This document shows, piece after piece, positions 44,001-58,015 of a DNA stretch of 64,000 nucleotides. The notes under the pieces were generated by a model. It was not told where the DNA came from, did no database searches, and saw only the letters and a program-made list of their open reading frames with translations. Source of the stretch: Timema cristinae (Eukaryota > Arthropoda > Insecta > Phasmatodea > Timematidae); NCBI GenBank assembly GCA_039000515.1, contig JBCFYV010000012.1, forward strand, positions 129,652,652 to 129,716,651, written 5' to 3'. Positions within the stretch are counted from its first letter, which is position 1. Each line of letters opens with the position of its first letter. A program made the position numbers and the translations under genes.

Positions 44001-44865
44001 GCCTATCCCTCCAAGTGGCGGCAAGGAAGGGAACTTACCTCCAAGTCACCGCAAGCAAGGAAACCTCCCTCCAAATCACCGCAAGTAAGTAAACCTCTCC
44101 AAGTCACCACAAGCAGGTAAACCTCCCTACATGATACCACAAGCAGGTAAACCTCCCTACATGATACCACAAGCAAGTAAACCTCCCTACATAATACCAC
44201 AAGCAGGTAAACCTCCCTACATGATACCACAAGCAAGTAAACCTCCCTACATGATACCACAAGCAGGTAAACCTCCCTACATGATACCACAAGCAGGTAA
44301 ACCTTTCTCCAGGACACCACACTAAGTAAACCTCCCTACATGATACCACAAGCAAGTAAACCTCCCTACATGATACCACAAGCAAGTAAACCTCCCTACA
44401 TAATACCACAAGCAGGTAAACCTCCCTACATGATACCCCAAGCATGTAAACCTCCCTACATGATACCACAAGAAGGTAAACCTCCCTACATGATACCACA
44501 AGCAGGTAAACCTTTCTCCAGGACACCACACTAAGTAAACTTCCCTACATGATACCACAAGCAAGTAAACCTCCCTACATGATACCACAAGCAGGTAAAC
44601 CTCCCTACATGATACCACAAGCAGGTAAACCTCCCTACATGATACCACAAGCAGGTAAACCTCCCTACATCATACCACAAGCAGGTAAACCTTCTCCAGG
44701 ACACCACAAGCAAGTAAACCTCCCTACATGATACCACAAGCAGGTAAACCTCCCTACATGATACCACAAGCAGGTAAACCTCCCTACATGATACCACAAG
44801 CAGGTAAACCTCCCTACATGATACCACAAGTAAGTAAACCTCCCCAAGTCACCACAAGCAGGTAA
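44001..44865. repeat. 30-bp minisatellite with splice-donor-like core
   Basis: About 28 copies of a unit containing acatgataccacaagcaggt followed by aaacctccct. The period is ten codons, so open frames appear on both strands; they are artefacts. Each unit carries AGCAG|GTAAAC, close to a consensus 5' splice site. Confidence 0.95.
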
Positions 44866-46435
44866 TTCTACCTCCGAGTTATCCGTTATTTATCTATTAC
44901 AAGCACAATTCAAATGTGTGTTTATTCAGTTCAAACGACCCCCCACTACGGGCTAATCTCAATTCCAGGAACGGTGCGAAAGAAAGTAGATCGAATGAGC
45001 ATATCCAGTCACACAAACGTAGTGAACTAAACAAAATTAGCGCAAGGCTCTACTCCCTCCGGAGCACCTTAGGCTATTGAATAGTCAAACATCAACTTCT
45101 AGGTATCGTTCTATGGTCTATTCAAGCCTACATGATTTGTTAATTCGTTACTAATAAATTAGCAGATAATCTGTTTAATTCGTTTACAATGAGGCGCACC
45201 TGCCCCGGTTTTAACCACCAGTGTTTCACGTTAAATTTACTAAGCTCAATATTATCATAGTCAAGCAACAATCGAAATTCATATATTAATCAATAAGCAC
45301 CTTAATGCTCCTCAGGAGCTAATATACAGATATTTAGGCGCTAGCTAGCATACTTGATTTCTTGTACAATTAAATGTCCTGTGATAGTAGCTTTACAAAA
45401 ACTTATTTTTCCTCGATTCCACAGCAATTACCGAGATTTTTTGTTTCGAAGCTATTTTATAGGTTAAATCACACTTAAACAACTCCAGTGAGTTATATTA
45501 AAGTAAAAACTCTATTATTAGTATGTATGTTTAAGAAGCAGGCTATCTTGGTTCAAATAGTAAATCCTACATACCTCAATAAAGGGTGTTATAATCAGAC
45601 TTGGCCAAGTCAAACGTACGTACGTGCTTTACACCCGTTTAGCTTCTATAGAAGAGATCAGACGGGGCCTATGGAGAGTGTATTGTTGGTGACATGACAC
45701 CTCATGGTTAGAATATCAGTTAATGCAGGTGCCTTTCTTCTAAACTAACCCTCTCATCCATACACCATTAAATAATCTATATATTAAAAGGTATGAGTCA
45801 TAAAACCAAACAAAGCATCTTCCACTCGATTAGGGCTAACTTAATTACTGTTGAGTAATTACACGAGTAATGACTTCTCTAATCTGGGTACAAAATAATC
45901 TCCCACTAATATGCTTTAGGTTAATTGATGGAAATTTCAGTTCCGTTTATTTGCGGTGATCCATTTAGTGTCCAATTGTTTAGTTTGTCGACGAATGAAT
46001 GAGAGTTCAAAAAACGATCCATTGCTACTGTATCCAGGAAAAGGATTCAAGCCAGGGGCATTCGACTCATCTACCAATATTCTGGGTCGTATCTCTTTCC
46101 ATACATTATTTGGAGAAGTTGCCTGAATAAATGTGAATATTTAAACAATTACAACATTCATCCCATGATCCATGTGTAATAAAATGTCTGATTCAGTGCG
46201 TCGAACATTCTCCATTATGTCGGTAAGCAGATAATCACTACATGTAATATTTATAAGCAGCAGACCCAGGTGATGTTAATGCTGGCTCTAACAATGGACA
46301 ATAGTATTTTTTTAATACTCCCCAAAAAGGCTTTCTATCAGTTTTCTTTCAAATCACCCTTCTTTTATTCTCATTTTACGGAAAGTGGGTTTAGTGCCCT
46401 TTCCCCCCACTAGTTCAAAACTCAAGCGAGCTCAC
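44866..46435. other. unannotated spacer
   Basis: Mixed AT-rich sequence. Nothing recognised on either strand. Confidence 0.4.
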
Positions 46436-46554
46436 CAACAAGTAGAGAAAAGACTGTCGAACGCTCTTCGCAGACAGCTGTTTCCTTTAATAGTTGTACC
46501 ATTTGCCGCCAGAACTCGTTCACAACATCGAACAACTGAACGTCTGTCTGCCCA
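46436..46554 (-). CDS. possible coding exon of an unknown gene
   Basis: Minus strand, acceptor tttgttgctgtatcacgtgtag and donor gtgagc bound 119 bases, phase 2 in and phase 1 out. It encodes GQTDVQLFDVVNEFWRQMVQ followed by LLKETAVCEERSTVF, an amphipathic helix-like stretch. No family is recognised and no neighbouring exon was identified. Confidence 0.28.
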
Positions 46555-49500
46555 CTACACGTGATACAGCAACAAAAAGGACCAAATACACTTCCAATAA
46601 TCATGTGATATGTGTTTGCGAAAAGTACTTTTTTCTTTGTTGAATTGTGGTTTTCTCTTCTTTTAGAACTAGTGAAAAAATATTTTCCTAAATAGCCTCA
46701 AGCTGATAGTCCCTTATTTTCAAAAAGAATAATTTTACGGTAGATTAAATATGGTGCTATGCTCACTTTTTGTTAGATCTGTGACTGGTCAAGTGGAAAA
46801 GTTGAACGTGGATACAGATACGTGACACGATCTTCACTCCCACAAAACGACCGGACACACTTGAAGGCGGGGATTCTTCGCGTCATTAGGTAAAATCGCT
46901 GCCAGCTGGGCAGGTACACTATTCATCACTAAACAATAATTGGCCATGTAGACATACAAAAATACACTCGAGAAAAGAATCATTCACAATATATATACAT
47001 TGATAAATTAGTACCATTTACACAATTTTATGGGGTGTAATTCTCTGTATACAAGCGATACAATCTAATATTCCGCTAACTGCTTTCATTTTAGGGCCAG
47101 GGTTGCCCAAATTTATCTTAAAATTGAGTTATTTTGGACATATTGGGCTGATTAATAGTAACACGAGACACTTGGCAACATGTTGTTATATTTTCACAAA
47201 CGTGCTTCTTAGAAGTAGGTATTTATCAAATCATTAAATATGTTATTTTAAAACGTATTTACAAGCATCGGTGATCACATGGTCTAAAGCGTCACTATTG
47301 TAAGTACACCAGATCGCTAGTGTAGGAGAGAAGAGGGTTCAAATCACGGTCGAGAATAAAGGACATTAAATTATATATGTTTTACAATTTCCCTAGATCA
47401 GATGCGGACTAATTTATTCTAAATTCTTCCTTCCTTATCCTTACTCCATTAGTATATTAGTATAGATAACATTAAAATACTAATTATATTTGGTGTGGAC
47501 AATTTTATTACGGACCAAAGTGTTTTTTAATAAAGTAAACTATGATAGAGTTTGGGCAAATTTGGTATTTGTATACCTAAACTATGTTATATTTAATGCT
47601 ATCAAATTTTCACCTATCCTAAAATAATCTCTCTTAACCCAATCCAACCTAATAAAACAAGTTTTTATAACCCATCGATAAGTTAACTGATCCAAATTAT
47701 TAGATTAATCTAAAGTATTATTTAAATAAAACCTTGTGTTTCATTATTACTGCAATATTTTGTTAACCTAGTAATAATAACCCAGCATAAGGTGACAATT
47801 TGATTAATCGTCATTACTATCATCAGAGTCTTGTTTAACACTAAAAACAAAGGAGAAACCTTTAGTTCTTAGAATATAATATACACTCAAGTGATACGTG
47901 GGAAACCACGTGGTATGCCACACTCTAGCACCACGTGGGCTGTCACAATCCAGGTTCCCAACCTGGGGTACGCGGTGGACTGGTTGGGGCTACGTGAAAA
48001 TAATTCTGGTAATGGCGGAAAACACAAAAACAAAGTTCTATATTTTGGTTTCCAAAGAGGCACTTATCTGAAAGTCCTATAGCCCACTCGTGAAATGAGG
48101 AAAAGGAAGGAATAGGTGTAGGCCTAGTAATTTATTGATAATTTGCTGTCACTAGTCGAGTGGGTGTCAAGTGATTAACGTTTATTAATAAGCCTAATTT
48201 CTTTCCTTTTTTATGAGTGCTTAATTTGAGGTGTTAAGCTATTATTTATTGTTTTGAGTGAATTTCTGGAACTGGAACTCTTAAGGGAATTGCAACTATC
48301 TGTTCTCGTCATGTAAGGTAAGAGACCACGTTTCACACCCATAGAGAACAACCTGTGAAACTATTGCTGTGTTTATTCTGAGACTTACATTCCTAAATAG
48401 CAGGCGAGATGTCAACAATTTACATACATTTCCCGAATCTATTCTTTTCCTCATTTCAATCTAATATAGTTATAGCTGGTTTATCACACACACATATTCC
48501 CGGGATGAAACGTCAGAGAGGCCGGAGTTTCGAGTAAGAAGCGTTGTATGGGAGATACCGAGGTTAGGTTGGTCATCTTGTATTCGCTGGATTGAAGAGC
48601 TATTTCACGGCGCGAGGTTGGTCCTGCTGGCCCATGAAACTATCATACAGTAAGCGCATTCTTTCTGGACATTGAAGAACTAGGACTTGGGTTCCCTCTA
48701 ATGGTAATTAATACATAAATGAGAAGTCACCGGTATTTTAGAATGAGAACATTTTATTCCGTGATGTTACTCATTTGTTTACTACTGTGAATAAATACTA
48801 TATTCAATTAATTTATCTCCTTATTTAATCCTAATTTATTTACGTCTATTTTCTCTTTTTCTACAGATGTCTTACTATTTTTTTCATTAAATTTCTGACA
48901 TAGCTTTTACTTTCCTTCAATTTCAAATTCAAAATGAGAGCTTGACTAATTTTTTGATAAAAGCAAGAAGATGACAGGATTTGGTTTTCCGTAAGTTTAT
49001 TTTAAAACATAAAGTTACAGGAGAATACGGATAGACACTTCCAAAGAAAGCCCCGGCTTCGAGCCTCGACTGGACCTACAACTTTGAGAGACAGGGGTGA
49101 TATCCACATATTAAGGCACGGGTTACCATTTTCGAACTTGGACTTTTCTTTCCACTGCAAGGTAAATGGCCAAGTTTGTGTCATCAGACTGAGCTAGGTT
49201 TAACTACGTCATAATTATCTTCAATACGAACCACAATTTTACTCTCCACGACCTGATGTATAAGAGAGAATTTTCAATGAATACATAATTTTCAATTCTC
49301 ACAATTTTTTCTTCTGGTGGAAATGCTAAGTATTTAATATTTTTTTAATCTATGCTATGTATACTAGTATCTGCACTAATATTTGTTTTTGTTGTGGGAT
49401 TGAGGCCTTAAACTCTAAATATTTAAATTTAATTCAATACATAATTATTTTTTTTTCTCTCTCTCTCTCCTCCCCAAATTAACTCGTTCTGGTATGGCTT

Positions 49501-49907
49501 CGTGTCAATTTGATAACATATGTGCCCGCCGTCTCTTATGAAGACCACACGTGCCTTTCTAATACAAAGGAGCAACTACTTTAAAGATCACATATTAAAA
49601 AATTATTATATTTGGTTTTATTATGTTTGTTTAAATGCCTTTTTTTGATCCCAAATTATAAATTTGTATTGTTTTGCAAATAGTGTTAATGTTTCCCTGT
49701 CGCACTATCCCAATGGTCCAGTTCACTCGCACCCAATCAAAACTGAATTTCCTCGATCGAGTTTAGTTTTTAAATGTTTAACTTTATTATTCCGTATCCA
49801 AGTAACGAAAAACGTTAAACAATTATATTTTCTTTTCTTGTTGGTCATTTCATACGGCAGCCCCTACTTTATTCAACATCATATCACGCAGTTAGCGTAT
49901 TCCCCGG
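46555..49907. other. unannotated spacer
   Basis: AT-rich. A hAT-like terminal motif, caggttcccaacctggggta, occurs at 47951-47970 and may be the end of a non-autonomous element, but I found no partner end. Open frames at 47891, 49002 and 49664 have no domains. Confidence 0.4.
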
Positions 49908-50065
49908 CCGGTAGAAGACAGACAGACAGACAGAAGGCATCGTGAACACAAATTGTTGGGTTCAGGAGGTCTTGAAAAGTTGACATCTATCAAATCAACA
50001 TCTCGAATTAGATATTTTGGTGGTTACTATACTCCCTCCCTCCAAGTGGGATCAAGAGTAAAATG
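49908..50065. repeat. dispersed GACA-associated element, copy 1
   Basis: A (GACA)n run, then a body with tcagg.ggt, gacatctatcaaa and an end ctccaagtg..atcaagagtaa. The same order is found at 58655-58815. Confidence 0.6.
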
Positions 50066-50469
50066 TTTAGAAAAAATACAATATCTTTATTTTAATTTTT
50101 TTTAGAGAGAGAAGTGGTTTAAACTAAATATATATTCGTACATATTCAAAATTATGTAAAATTATTTAATTATTTATCGACAAAAACAGTTTTCGAAATG
50201 GATGTATGTTTTGTCGGAAACATCGTTAAGAAAGTATGTCTACACTCCACCTTGGTTTTTTACAACTTTCTCCGTTGTATTAGTTATAAAACACGGCCAT
50301 GACACTTCACGATCGAATGTAACGATCACGGGAATAAAAACTAATAACAGTAATTGTATTTGGATTCAATTAATACTATTTCGAGTAGACATGTTTCGAG
50401 CTATTTTATTTCTCGAGGTTACAATAGTTGTGTTTACATTACCTCCCGTGCACGTGTGGAGGCAGTGAT

Positions 50470-50690
50470 TAATAGCAGTCTACCAGGGAGAGACGTCGCG
50501 CGCCATGCAGCGGCAGGCGGACGAATTAGTTCCCCAGCGTCAAGGTCACGCGACCGGATGCCGAGTGGGAGCGTCCGCGCACTTCCGGTCACGTGGCTCC
50601 CACCAAATTATGAAGCTTGGAGCCGGAACGATGAGCTTTTAAAACGGTCTGGAAGCTATTGATGAATGTTAACCGCTTTTATATATGTGG
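50470..50690. promoter_or_regulatory. GC-rich island with promoter-type motifs
   Basis: CpG-rich against AT-rich flanks. It contains cttccgg (ETS-like) next to tcacgtgg (E-box) at about 50582-50597, plus aaggtcacg. It could be a housekeeping-type promoter, but no exon was identified beside it. Confidence 0.3.
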
Positions 50691-50714
50691 GACTGAATAT
50701 GACTAATATTGTGT

Positions 50715-50845
50715 CCCGTGCCTCAGAGAGATGTGTCCGTGCCTCCTCTTGCCACAGAGAGATGTGTCCGTGCCTCCTCTTGCCTCAGAGAGATGTGTCC
50801 GTGCCTCCTCTTGCCTCAGAGAGATGTGTCCGTGCCTCCTCAGGC
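50715..50845. repeat. 31-bp minisatellite
   Basis: Four copies of a unit containing agagagatgtgtccgtgcct followed by cctcttgcctc. Confidence 0.9.
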
Positions 50846-53000
50846 CAGAGTGGAAGATGTAGATATACCTTATTTCTTTGCTGAGGGCACTTCATGCTTA
50901 CTATTTAGCAACAGCGTTGTCATTCTTTTGTTTCCCGTGATCAGTCTTCCTTCGAATGTATACCAAATTCGGCAATGCTGGGCTGTCGGTGTTACCACTA
51001 ATTGTGGGCTTCTTGCTCCAGCCCAGTCGTAAAGTTACAGTAGTCTCTGTGGAATTATATTTTTATGTGCATATTAATATATTTATTTGAATAATAGTGT
51101 ATTGTTAATAGTTAAAATATAATACAGATTATGGATTCTCCGGCTTGTTACAAACAATTACATTCCAAGAGGAAAATATTAAGTAGTAAAGAAAGGACAA
51201 TGGTGTTAAGAGTCTACACCTATTCTCGTTAAGACGGAACTTTTTCAGTAAATCAAGAGGGAATGCATATTGTTTGTATATTAATTATGAGGAAAAAAGA
51301 TTTATACATAAAATAGTTTAAGCATAATTACGTGGGGAATAGAGAAACGTTAATGTACTTCAATCTTGAAAAAAGTACTATTGTGGAAATAGTTAATGAA
51401 AAGGCTGTACTCCGAGAGGAAATGTGTTTGCCTGTGAATTGAACCCCAAACCTCCCCCCCTCACTTCCCAACAAACGGAAGCTTGAAGGTTTGGCAACCG
51501 GTAACAGAGAGAGAGCGAAGATAAATCTTTTCTCCATAACCTCACACTAGGAGAAGTCTATAGTTAAAACCATCTTTACAGAATTGCGGGCTCGCTGAGT
51601 CAGGCCCCATAAGCTACTGTTTGCTTGGAGTTGAATGACCTTGAGAGATAGCTCTGCCACTGGATGACGGGGCTTGTCTGAGAGGGGCTGGCCCCTGTCA
51701 GCTTCTCCATCACCAGTCATTGGCGTCTCGAGCGCCGGCACAGTTGCGTGGTGATTGGAGTGTGTAATGGATTCTCTCGGGACTGGAGCACTGTGTAACG
51801 AATCCAATAATTCATTGTGTATAGAGAATGGTTCTCCACTTCATATCAAGGTTTTTTTCACAAAATATGTTATAAGATACAAAAAAGTAAAAGCTATTTT
51901 TTTATGTTCAAAAAGTGGTGGTGGGTCCGGGCCCATTGGAAGCTATATAACAAGTGTTGCTTTACAAACCGCCTGGCCTAGGCCAGACTTACACTCCCCA
52001 ACAAACTGGCAGGAACTCCGTACCGTATTAAAAAACAGACACAACAGTCAACTATAGGCCATATTATTGTACTCGTAATAACTTGAAATGCACACATTGC
52101 TCAAATGCCTATGTTTCACGATTAAGGCCAATAGACAAAACACGCCTATCTATGATATAATAACTTAAAATTGAAACACACGTGTTGTGCGGGGAAAAGA
52201 GGACTATATCCACACTAGTGTTCCTAAGAAACCCACAGGACAGGTAAGTGTTTGTATAACACGACAATATCGTGGATATATTGCCTCAAAACTTAAGATT
52301 CAATCAAAGCTTTTTGGAATTTAAATTTAAGGAACTCAATCAATACAGATCATTTCACAAAAACAAATTTGGGAAATAGTACGATTCTCACGAAAATTGA
52401 TACTAGTTGTCGCATTAATAAAATCATATTATAATTAAAAATAAGCGATAATTTTATGTTCGAATTTCTAACAAATATGTGATCATACAAGTAAATAATT
52501 TAAAATGTAAACGTGTTTAGGGATCAGAAATGTTTATATTAACAGGTGGTCCAAACTAGTGTAGTTGAGACATCTACGATCATGGGTAGCCTACATTTCC
52601 AAAACTATTTCAACAGGAGAAATTGAAATTGAAAACAAAATGTTTGCAGGAGAAAGTTAGTTTGGCAATTGATAAATCCCCCCCCCCGATACAAACCTGA
52701 AACTTGAATATGGGCCCGTTCTGTTTGCTAGTAAGCAGTGGCTATTTAGGAATCTTATGTCGGTCGCTTAGCACTGTAAGATCATGTCCAACATTGAATC
52801 AGCTGGAGTAAGAAAGTTGTGTAAATTGACACTACAGGTCCTGTTGTGACGACAATGTTGAATAACCAATTATCATGAGAAAAAAAAACATTCACTCTTA
52901 AAGTAATAACAAATAAAAACATACAAGAGATTGATAAATATGGGCTTATAAGCGGGAATATCTACCAGCAAATCAACGTCGTAGGTAAATTAACTGATAG
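50846..53000. other. unannotated spacer
   Basis: AT-rich with a poly-C run at 52679-52687. Open frames at 51547-51807 (minus) and 51755-52057 (plus) carry no recognisable domain. Confidence 0.4.
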
Positions 53001-53006
53001 CAAAAA

Positions 53007-53201
53007 CAATTATTATTATTATTATTGTGAAGTTCTCGCATAGGAAACTGGCCCATTCCATTCTGGCTTAGGTAGGTGTCGTCATGTACTTAGTTTACCG
53101 CCGCACTTGATGAGTACTAAATTTGACTATGAAACTGGCCCTTGTCTGGAATTATCCTACTAGCACAAACTTATCAAAAGATTTCTCGACAGGAACTTCA
53201 C

Positions 53202-53245
<44 letters not shown>
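53007..53245. mobile_element. candidate MITE with (ATT)n/(AAT)n termini
   Basis: The left arm attattattgtgaagttc (about 53015-53033) is inverted at about 53193-53215 (gaacttcacaataataat). The motif gaaactggccc recurs inside, with the inverted gggccggtttcatagtc just outside at 53253. No coding content. Confidence 0.5.
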
Positions 53246-53334
53246 TCATATAGGGCCGGTTTCATAGTCAGACTTAGTACACCTTCAGTGCAGAGCCTGA
53301 CTAAAAACAAGACGAGATCTACATAAACTCTAGT

Positions 53335-54050
53335 GGAAAACTGTTGACTGTGACACTGAGTACAATAACTGTTGTTTGTGACACTGAGTACAATAACTGT
53401 TGTTTGTGATAGTGAGTACAATAACTGTTGTTTGTGACACTGAGTACAATAACTGTTGTTTGTGATAGTGAGTACAATAACTGTTGTTTGTGACACTGAG
53501 TACAATAACTGTTGTTTGTGATAGTGAGTACAATAACTGTTGTTTGTGACACTGAGTACAATAACTGTTGTTTGTGATAGTGAGTACAATAACTGTTGTT
53601 TGTGACACTGAGTACAATAACTGTTGTTTGTGACACTGAGTACAATAACTGTAGTTTGTGACACTGAGTACAATAACTGTTGACTGTGACACTGAGTACA
53701 ATAACTGTAGTTTGTGACACTGAGTACAATAACTGTTGTTTGTGACACTGAGTACAATAACTGTTGTTTGTGACACTGAGTACAATAACTGTAGTTTGTG
53801 ACACTGAGTACAATAACTGTTGTTTGTGATAGTGAGTACAATAACTGTTGTTTGTGACACTGAGTACAATAACTGTTGTTTGTGACACTGAGTACAATAA
53901 CTGTAGTTTGTGACACTGAGTACAATAACTGTTGACTGTGACACTGAGTACAATAACTGTAGTTTGTGACACTGAGTACAATAACTGTTGACTGTGACAG
54001 TGAGTACAATAACTGTTGACTATGATAGTGAGTACAATAAATGTTGACTG
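53335..54050. repeat. 28-bp minisatellite
   Basis: About 25 copies of a unit containing tgtgacactgagtacaataa with gttgtt, gtagtt or gttgac variants. The three long minus-strand frames across it are artefacts. Confidence 0.95.
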
Positions 54051-54828
54051 TGTCATCGAGTCACCAGCTCTAAAACAACCGAAGCGCGCGCTGGCGTATC
54101 AACCTAACATCTTTGTAGATGGATCTAGCACTATTGGTCGCATCCCCCCCTCACCCCGCTAGACGATGGCTGGTCCTAACATATGTAGCCTACTATCTAC
54201 TAAGTTATTTAGTCATTTGACCCAAAAGTGGACGTAGCCATTATTTATTATTTATTATATATTACATTTTGTTTGCCTACAATCCCTGTTGGGAGTATTA
54301 TCTCACGATGCTCGTTTGTTCAGAGTTAGTATTTCTAAAACAATTTTAGTTTCTAGTCGCTAAACGGCCTATTGTTTGATGTTTCTAAATTGAGCTGATT
54401 GATGCTCTGAATTACCATGCTCAAATAACCAGGCCTCGTGATATTAAGCTATCCGTATAATATGAGAGACCTAGTTAGGTTGTTTATTTCCTATTTTCAT
54501 TGCTATCATGATGTTGGCCCTTATCTTGTTCGGTGGGCAACTTGTGGAAACCTGTAAATACCAGGGGTGGCTCGTGTTTATTTGTCAACTTGTGAGTGCC
54601 CGGCCTCCTTAAGATGCTACTGGGGCTTGTGGCTCCGGCCATAGTAAAAGCATAATATAATCTATTCCTATGAACGCCTTAAAGATTAATTTGAGCTATT
54701 CTGTGTACATATTATGCTTTATTATACAACTTCTGGTCTCTTGGATTATACATTATTCAAAGCGGGCTTTCTTTGAAGGTTAGACCATTATAATTTTTAT
54801 CTACTCAAGGGGGTTCCTAAATCTATTT
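54051..54828. other. unannotated spacer
   Basis: No gene or repeat recognised. Confidence 0.4.
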
Positions 54829-56402
54829 GTTTGTAGTTTCATCTATCTATTCTTTATGATGTGTGTACAGTAGTTTCATCTATCTATTCTCTATGATGTG
54901 TGTACAGTAGTTTCATCTATCTATTCTCTATGATGTGTGTACAGTAGTTTCATCTATCTATTCTCTATTATGTGTGTACAGTAGTTTCATCTATCTATTC
55001 TCTATGATGTGTGTACAGTAGTTTCATCTATCTATTCTCTATTATGTGTGTACAGTAGTTTCATCTATCTATTCTCTATTATGTGTGTACAGTAGTTTCA
55101 TCTATCTATTCTCTATGATGTGTGTACAGTAGTTTCATCTATCTATTCTCTATTATGTGTGTACAGTAGTTTCATCTATCTATTCTCTATGATGTGTGTT
55201 ACAGTAGTTTCATCTATCTATTATCTATGATGTGTGTACAGTAGTTTCATCTATCTATTCTCTATTATGTGTGTACAGTAGTTTCATCTATCTATTCTCT
55301 ATGATGTGTGTACAGTAGTTTCATCTATCTATTCTCTATTATGTGTGTACAGTAGTTTCATCTATCTATTCTCTATGATGTGTGTACAGTAGTTTCATCT
55401 ATCTATTATCTATGATGTGTGTACAGTAGTTTCATCTATCTATTCTCTATTATGTGTTACAGTAGTTTCATCTATCTATTCTCTATGATGTGTGTACAGT
55501 AGTTTCATCTATCTATTCTCTATATGTGTGTACAGTAGTTTCATCTATCTATTCTCTATGATGTGTGTACAGTAGTTTCATCTATCTATTCATCTATTAT
55601 GTGTGTACAGTAGTTTCATCTATCTATTCTCTATGATGTGTTACAGTAGTTTCATCTATCTATTTCTATGATGTGTGTACAGTAGTTTCATCTATCTATT
55701 CTCTATATGTGTTACAGTAGTTTCATCTATCTATTCTCTATGATGTGTGTACAGTAGTTTCATCTATCTATTCTCTATGATGTGTGTACAGTAGTTTCAT
55801 CTATCTATTCTCTATGATGTGTGTACAGTAGTTTCATCTATCTATTATCTATGATGTGTGTACAGTAGTTTCATCTATTTATTCTCTATTATGTGTGTAC
55901 AGTAGTTTCATCTATCTATTCTTATGATGTGTGTACAGTAGTTTCATCTATCTATTATCTATGTATGTGTGTACAGTAGTTTCATCTATCTATTCTCTAT
56001 TATGTGTTACAGTAGTTTCATATATCTATTCTCTATGATGTGTGTACAGTAGTTTCATCTATCTATTCTCTATTATGTGTGTACAGTAGTTTCATCTATT
56101 ATCTATGATGTGTGTACAGTAGTTTCATCTATCTATTCTCTATGATGTGTGTACAGTAGTTTCATCTATCTATTCTCTATGATGTGTGTACAGTAGTTTC
56201 ATCTATCTATTCTCTATGATGTGTGTACAGTAGTTTCATCTATCTATTCTCTATGATGTGTGTACAGTAGTTTCATCTATCAATTCTCTATTATGTGTGT
56301 ACAGTAGTTTCATCTATCTATTCTCTATGATGTGTGTACAGTAGTTTCATCTATCTATTATCTATGATGTGTGTACAGTAGTTTCATCTATCTTTCTCTA
56401 TA
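54829..56402. repeat. 37-bp minisatellite
   Basis: About 42 copies of a unit containing gtagtttcatctatctattc followed by tctatgatgtgtgtaca. A G/T variant (gatgtg or tatgtg) alternates along the array, and single-base indels are common. Confidence 0.95.
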
Positions 56403-57310
56403 ATATGTGCACAGTAGCTGACAGCTGACTTGCTCATTAAGGAGTTTCTATTTAAGTGTACACATTCGGTTTGGTGGTCTAGTCCACCGCGTAACTTTAA
56501 CTTCATCAAAATGGAATGAATGTAGAGTCTGAAAGCTGGACATATTTGATAGCTTATTGTGTATATTACTCTTGAGCAGATAAATTCCCATTTACTCGCT
56601 TTAACTACTCATGTTTTTAGATATTAGTGAACCATATTTTTCTTATTTAGAAATGTATATCTAGTGTCTGTTCTTTAAATTTGCTTTTATATTTGAAATA
56701 CTATCTTGTAGTGTCAACCCCCTCCCTCTCATCTGCAGGGGCGTACAAACTTACTAACCAGAGGGCCAAAATATAGCGGCCCAAAGAATTTATTTTTTTA
56801 TTTTTCTTCAAAATGTGTATGTTTTAAATGCTAAAAACACAAACCAGAATAACTTTAATAAGTGTAAATTGCTGGGAAATGCAACACTCAAGACTACTTC
56901 AATGGCTTGGCTATGAGACGATGCGAGATGAGTGAAATTGTGAGGAGCTGACTCAACAGAAAACAAAGATGCTCGTCAGTAAGTCAGTTTATAAGATCAA
57001 TTTTTTAAGTTTGATTGATGGAAACACTTGTTAACGTCCTATTTTAATCGAGCCGCTTTGTTTGGACATCAGGGGGGAAACATAACGGAACCCAGCGCCA
57101 CACGATTAACATATGTGTCCCGCGGGCCACAGTTTGCTTACCCCTTATCTCAGGGCTGGATTGGTTACAAGCCACCTTTGTAAGCTGACATGAGCACTAA
57201 CATGTCAAAGGCAACAAAAGGGTCAACTTGCGAAAATTAGAGGTAAAAATCGGCCGCCCTTCTTTGCGACTAATAAGGTAATTGGTGGCTGTCATTAGTC
57301 ATAAGGTGAG
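56403..57310. other. unannotated spacer
   Basis: A stretch at 57060-57150 (cgcgggccacagtttgctta) looks like a dispersed repeat. No gene recognised. Confidence 0.4.
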
Positions 57311-58015
57311 CTTGGATCAAGACCTCTCCTGGTGACAGGTAAACATGTGTTCAACATGTATTCAGAGTAGATTGTAATGTGTATCTAGCTATAGACCTCT
57401 CCTAGTGACAGGTAATAACATGTGTTCTAACATGTGTTTCAGGTAAGAAATGTTGTAAAATGTGTATCTAGCTATAGACCTCTACTAGTGACAGGTAAAC
57501 ATGTGTTCAACATGTGTCCAACATGTGTTCAGAGTAGATTGTAATGTGTATCTAGCTATAGACCTCTCCTAGTGACAGGTAAACATGTGTTCAACATGTG
57601 TTCAGGGTAGATTGTAATGTGTATCTAGCTATAGACCTCTACTAGTGACAGGTAAAATGTGTCCACATGTGTTCAACATGTGTCCAACATGTGTTCAGAG
57701 TAGATTGTAATGTGTATCTAGCTATAGACCTCTCCTAGTGACAGGTAAACATGTGTTCAACATGTGTTCAGGGTAGATTGTAATGTGTATAGCTATAGAC
57801 CTCTACTAGTGACAGGTAAACATGTGTAACTGTGTCAACATGTGTTCAGAGTAGATTGTAATGTGTATCTAGCTATAGACCTCTCCTAGTGACAGGTAAA
57901 CATGTGTTCAACATGTGTTCAGAGTAGATTGTAATGTGTATCTAGCTATAGACCTCTACTAGTGACAGGTAAACATGTGTTCAGCATGTGTCCAACATGT
58001 GTTCAACATGTATCC
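57311..58015. repeat. ~73-bp minisatellite
   Basis: Eight to nine copies of a unit with gtgtatctagctatagacct, tagtgacaggtaaacatgtg and a variable number of ttcaacatgtg sub-repeats before agagtagattgtaat. Each copy contains GACAG|GTAAAC, a splice-donor-like string. Confidence 0.9.

Noticed and set aside
44003..44847. Open frames on both strands with ten-residue repeats
   Set aside because: Direct result of the 30-bp unit; no start, splice or codon evidence.
53152..54056. Three overlapping frames of 207-285 codons
   Set aside because: All are translations of the 28-bp minisatellite in different frames, broken and rejoined by its period.
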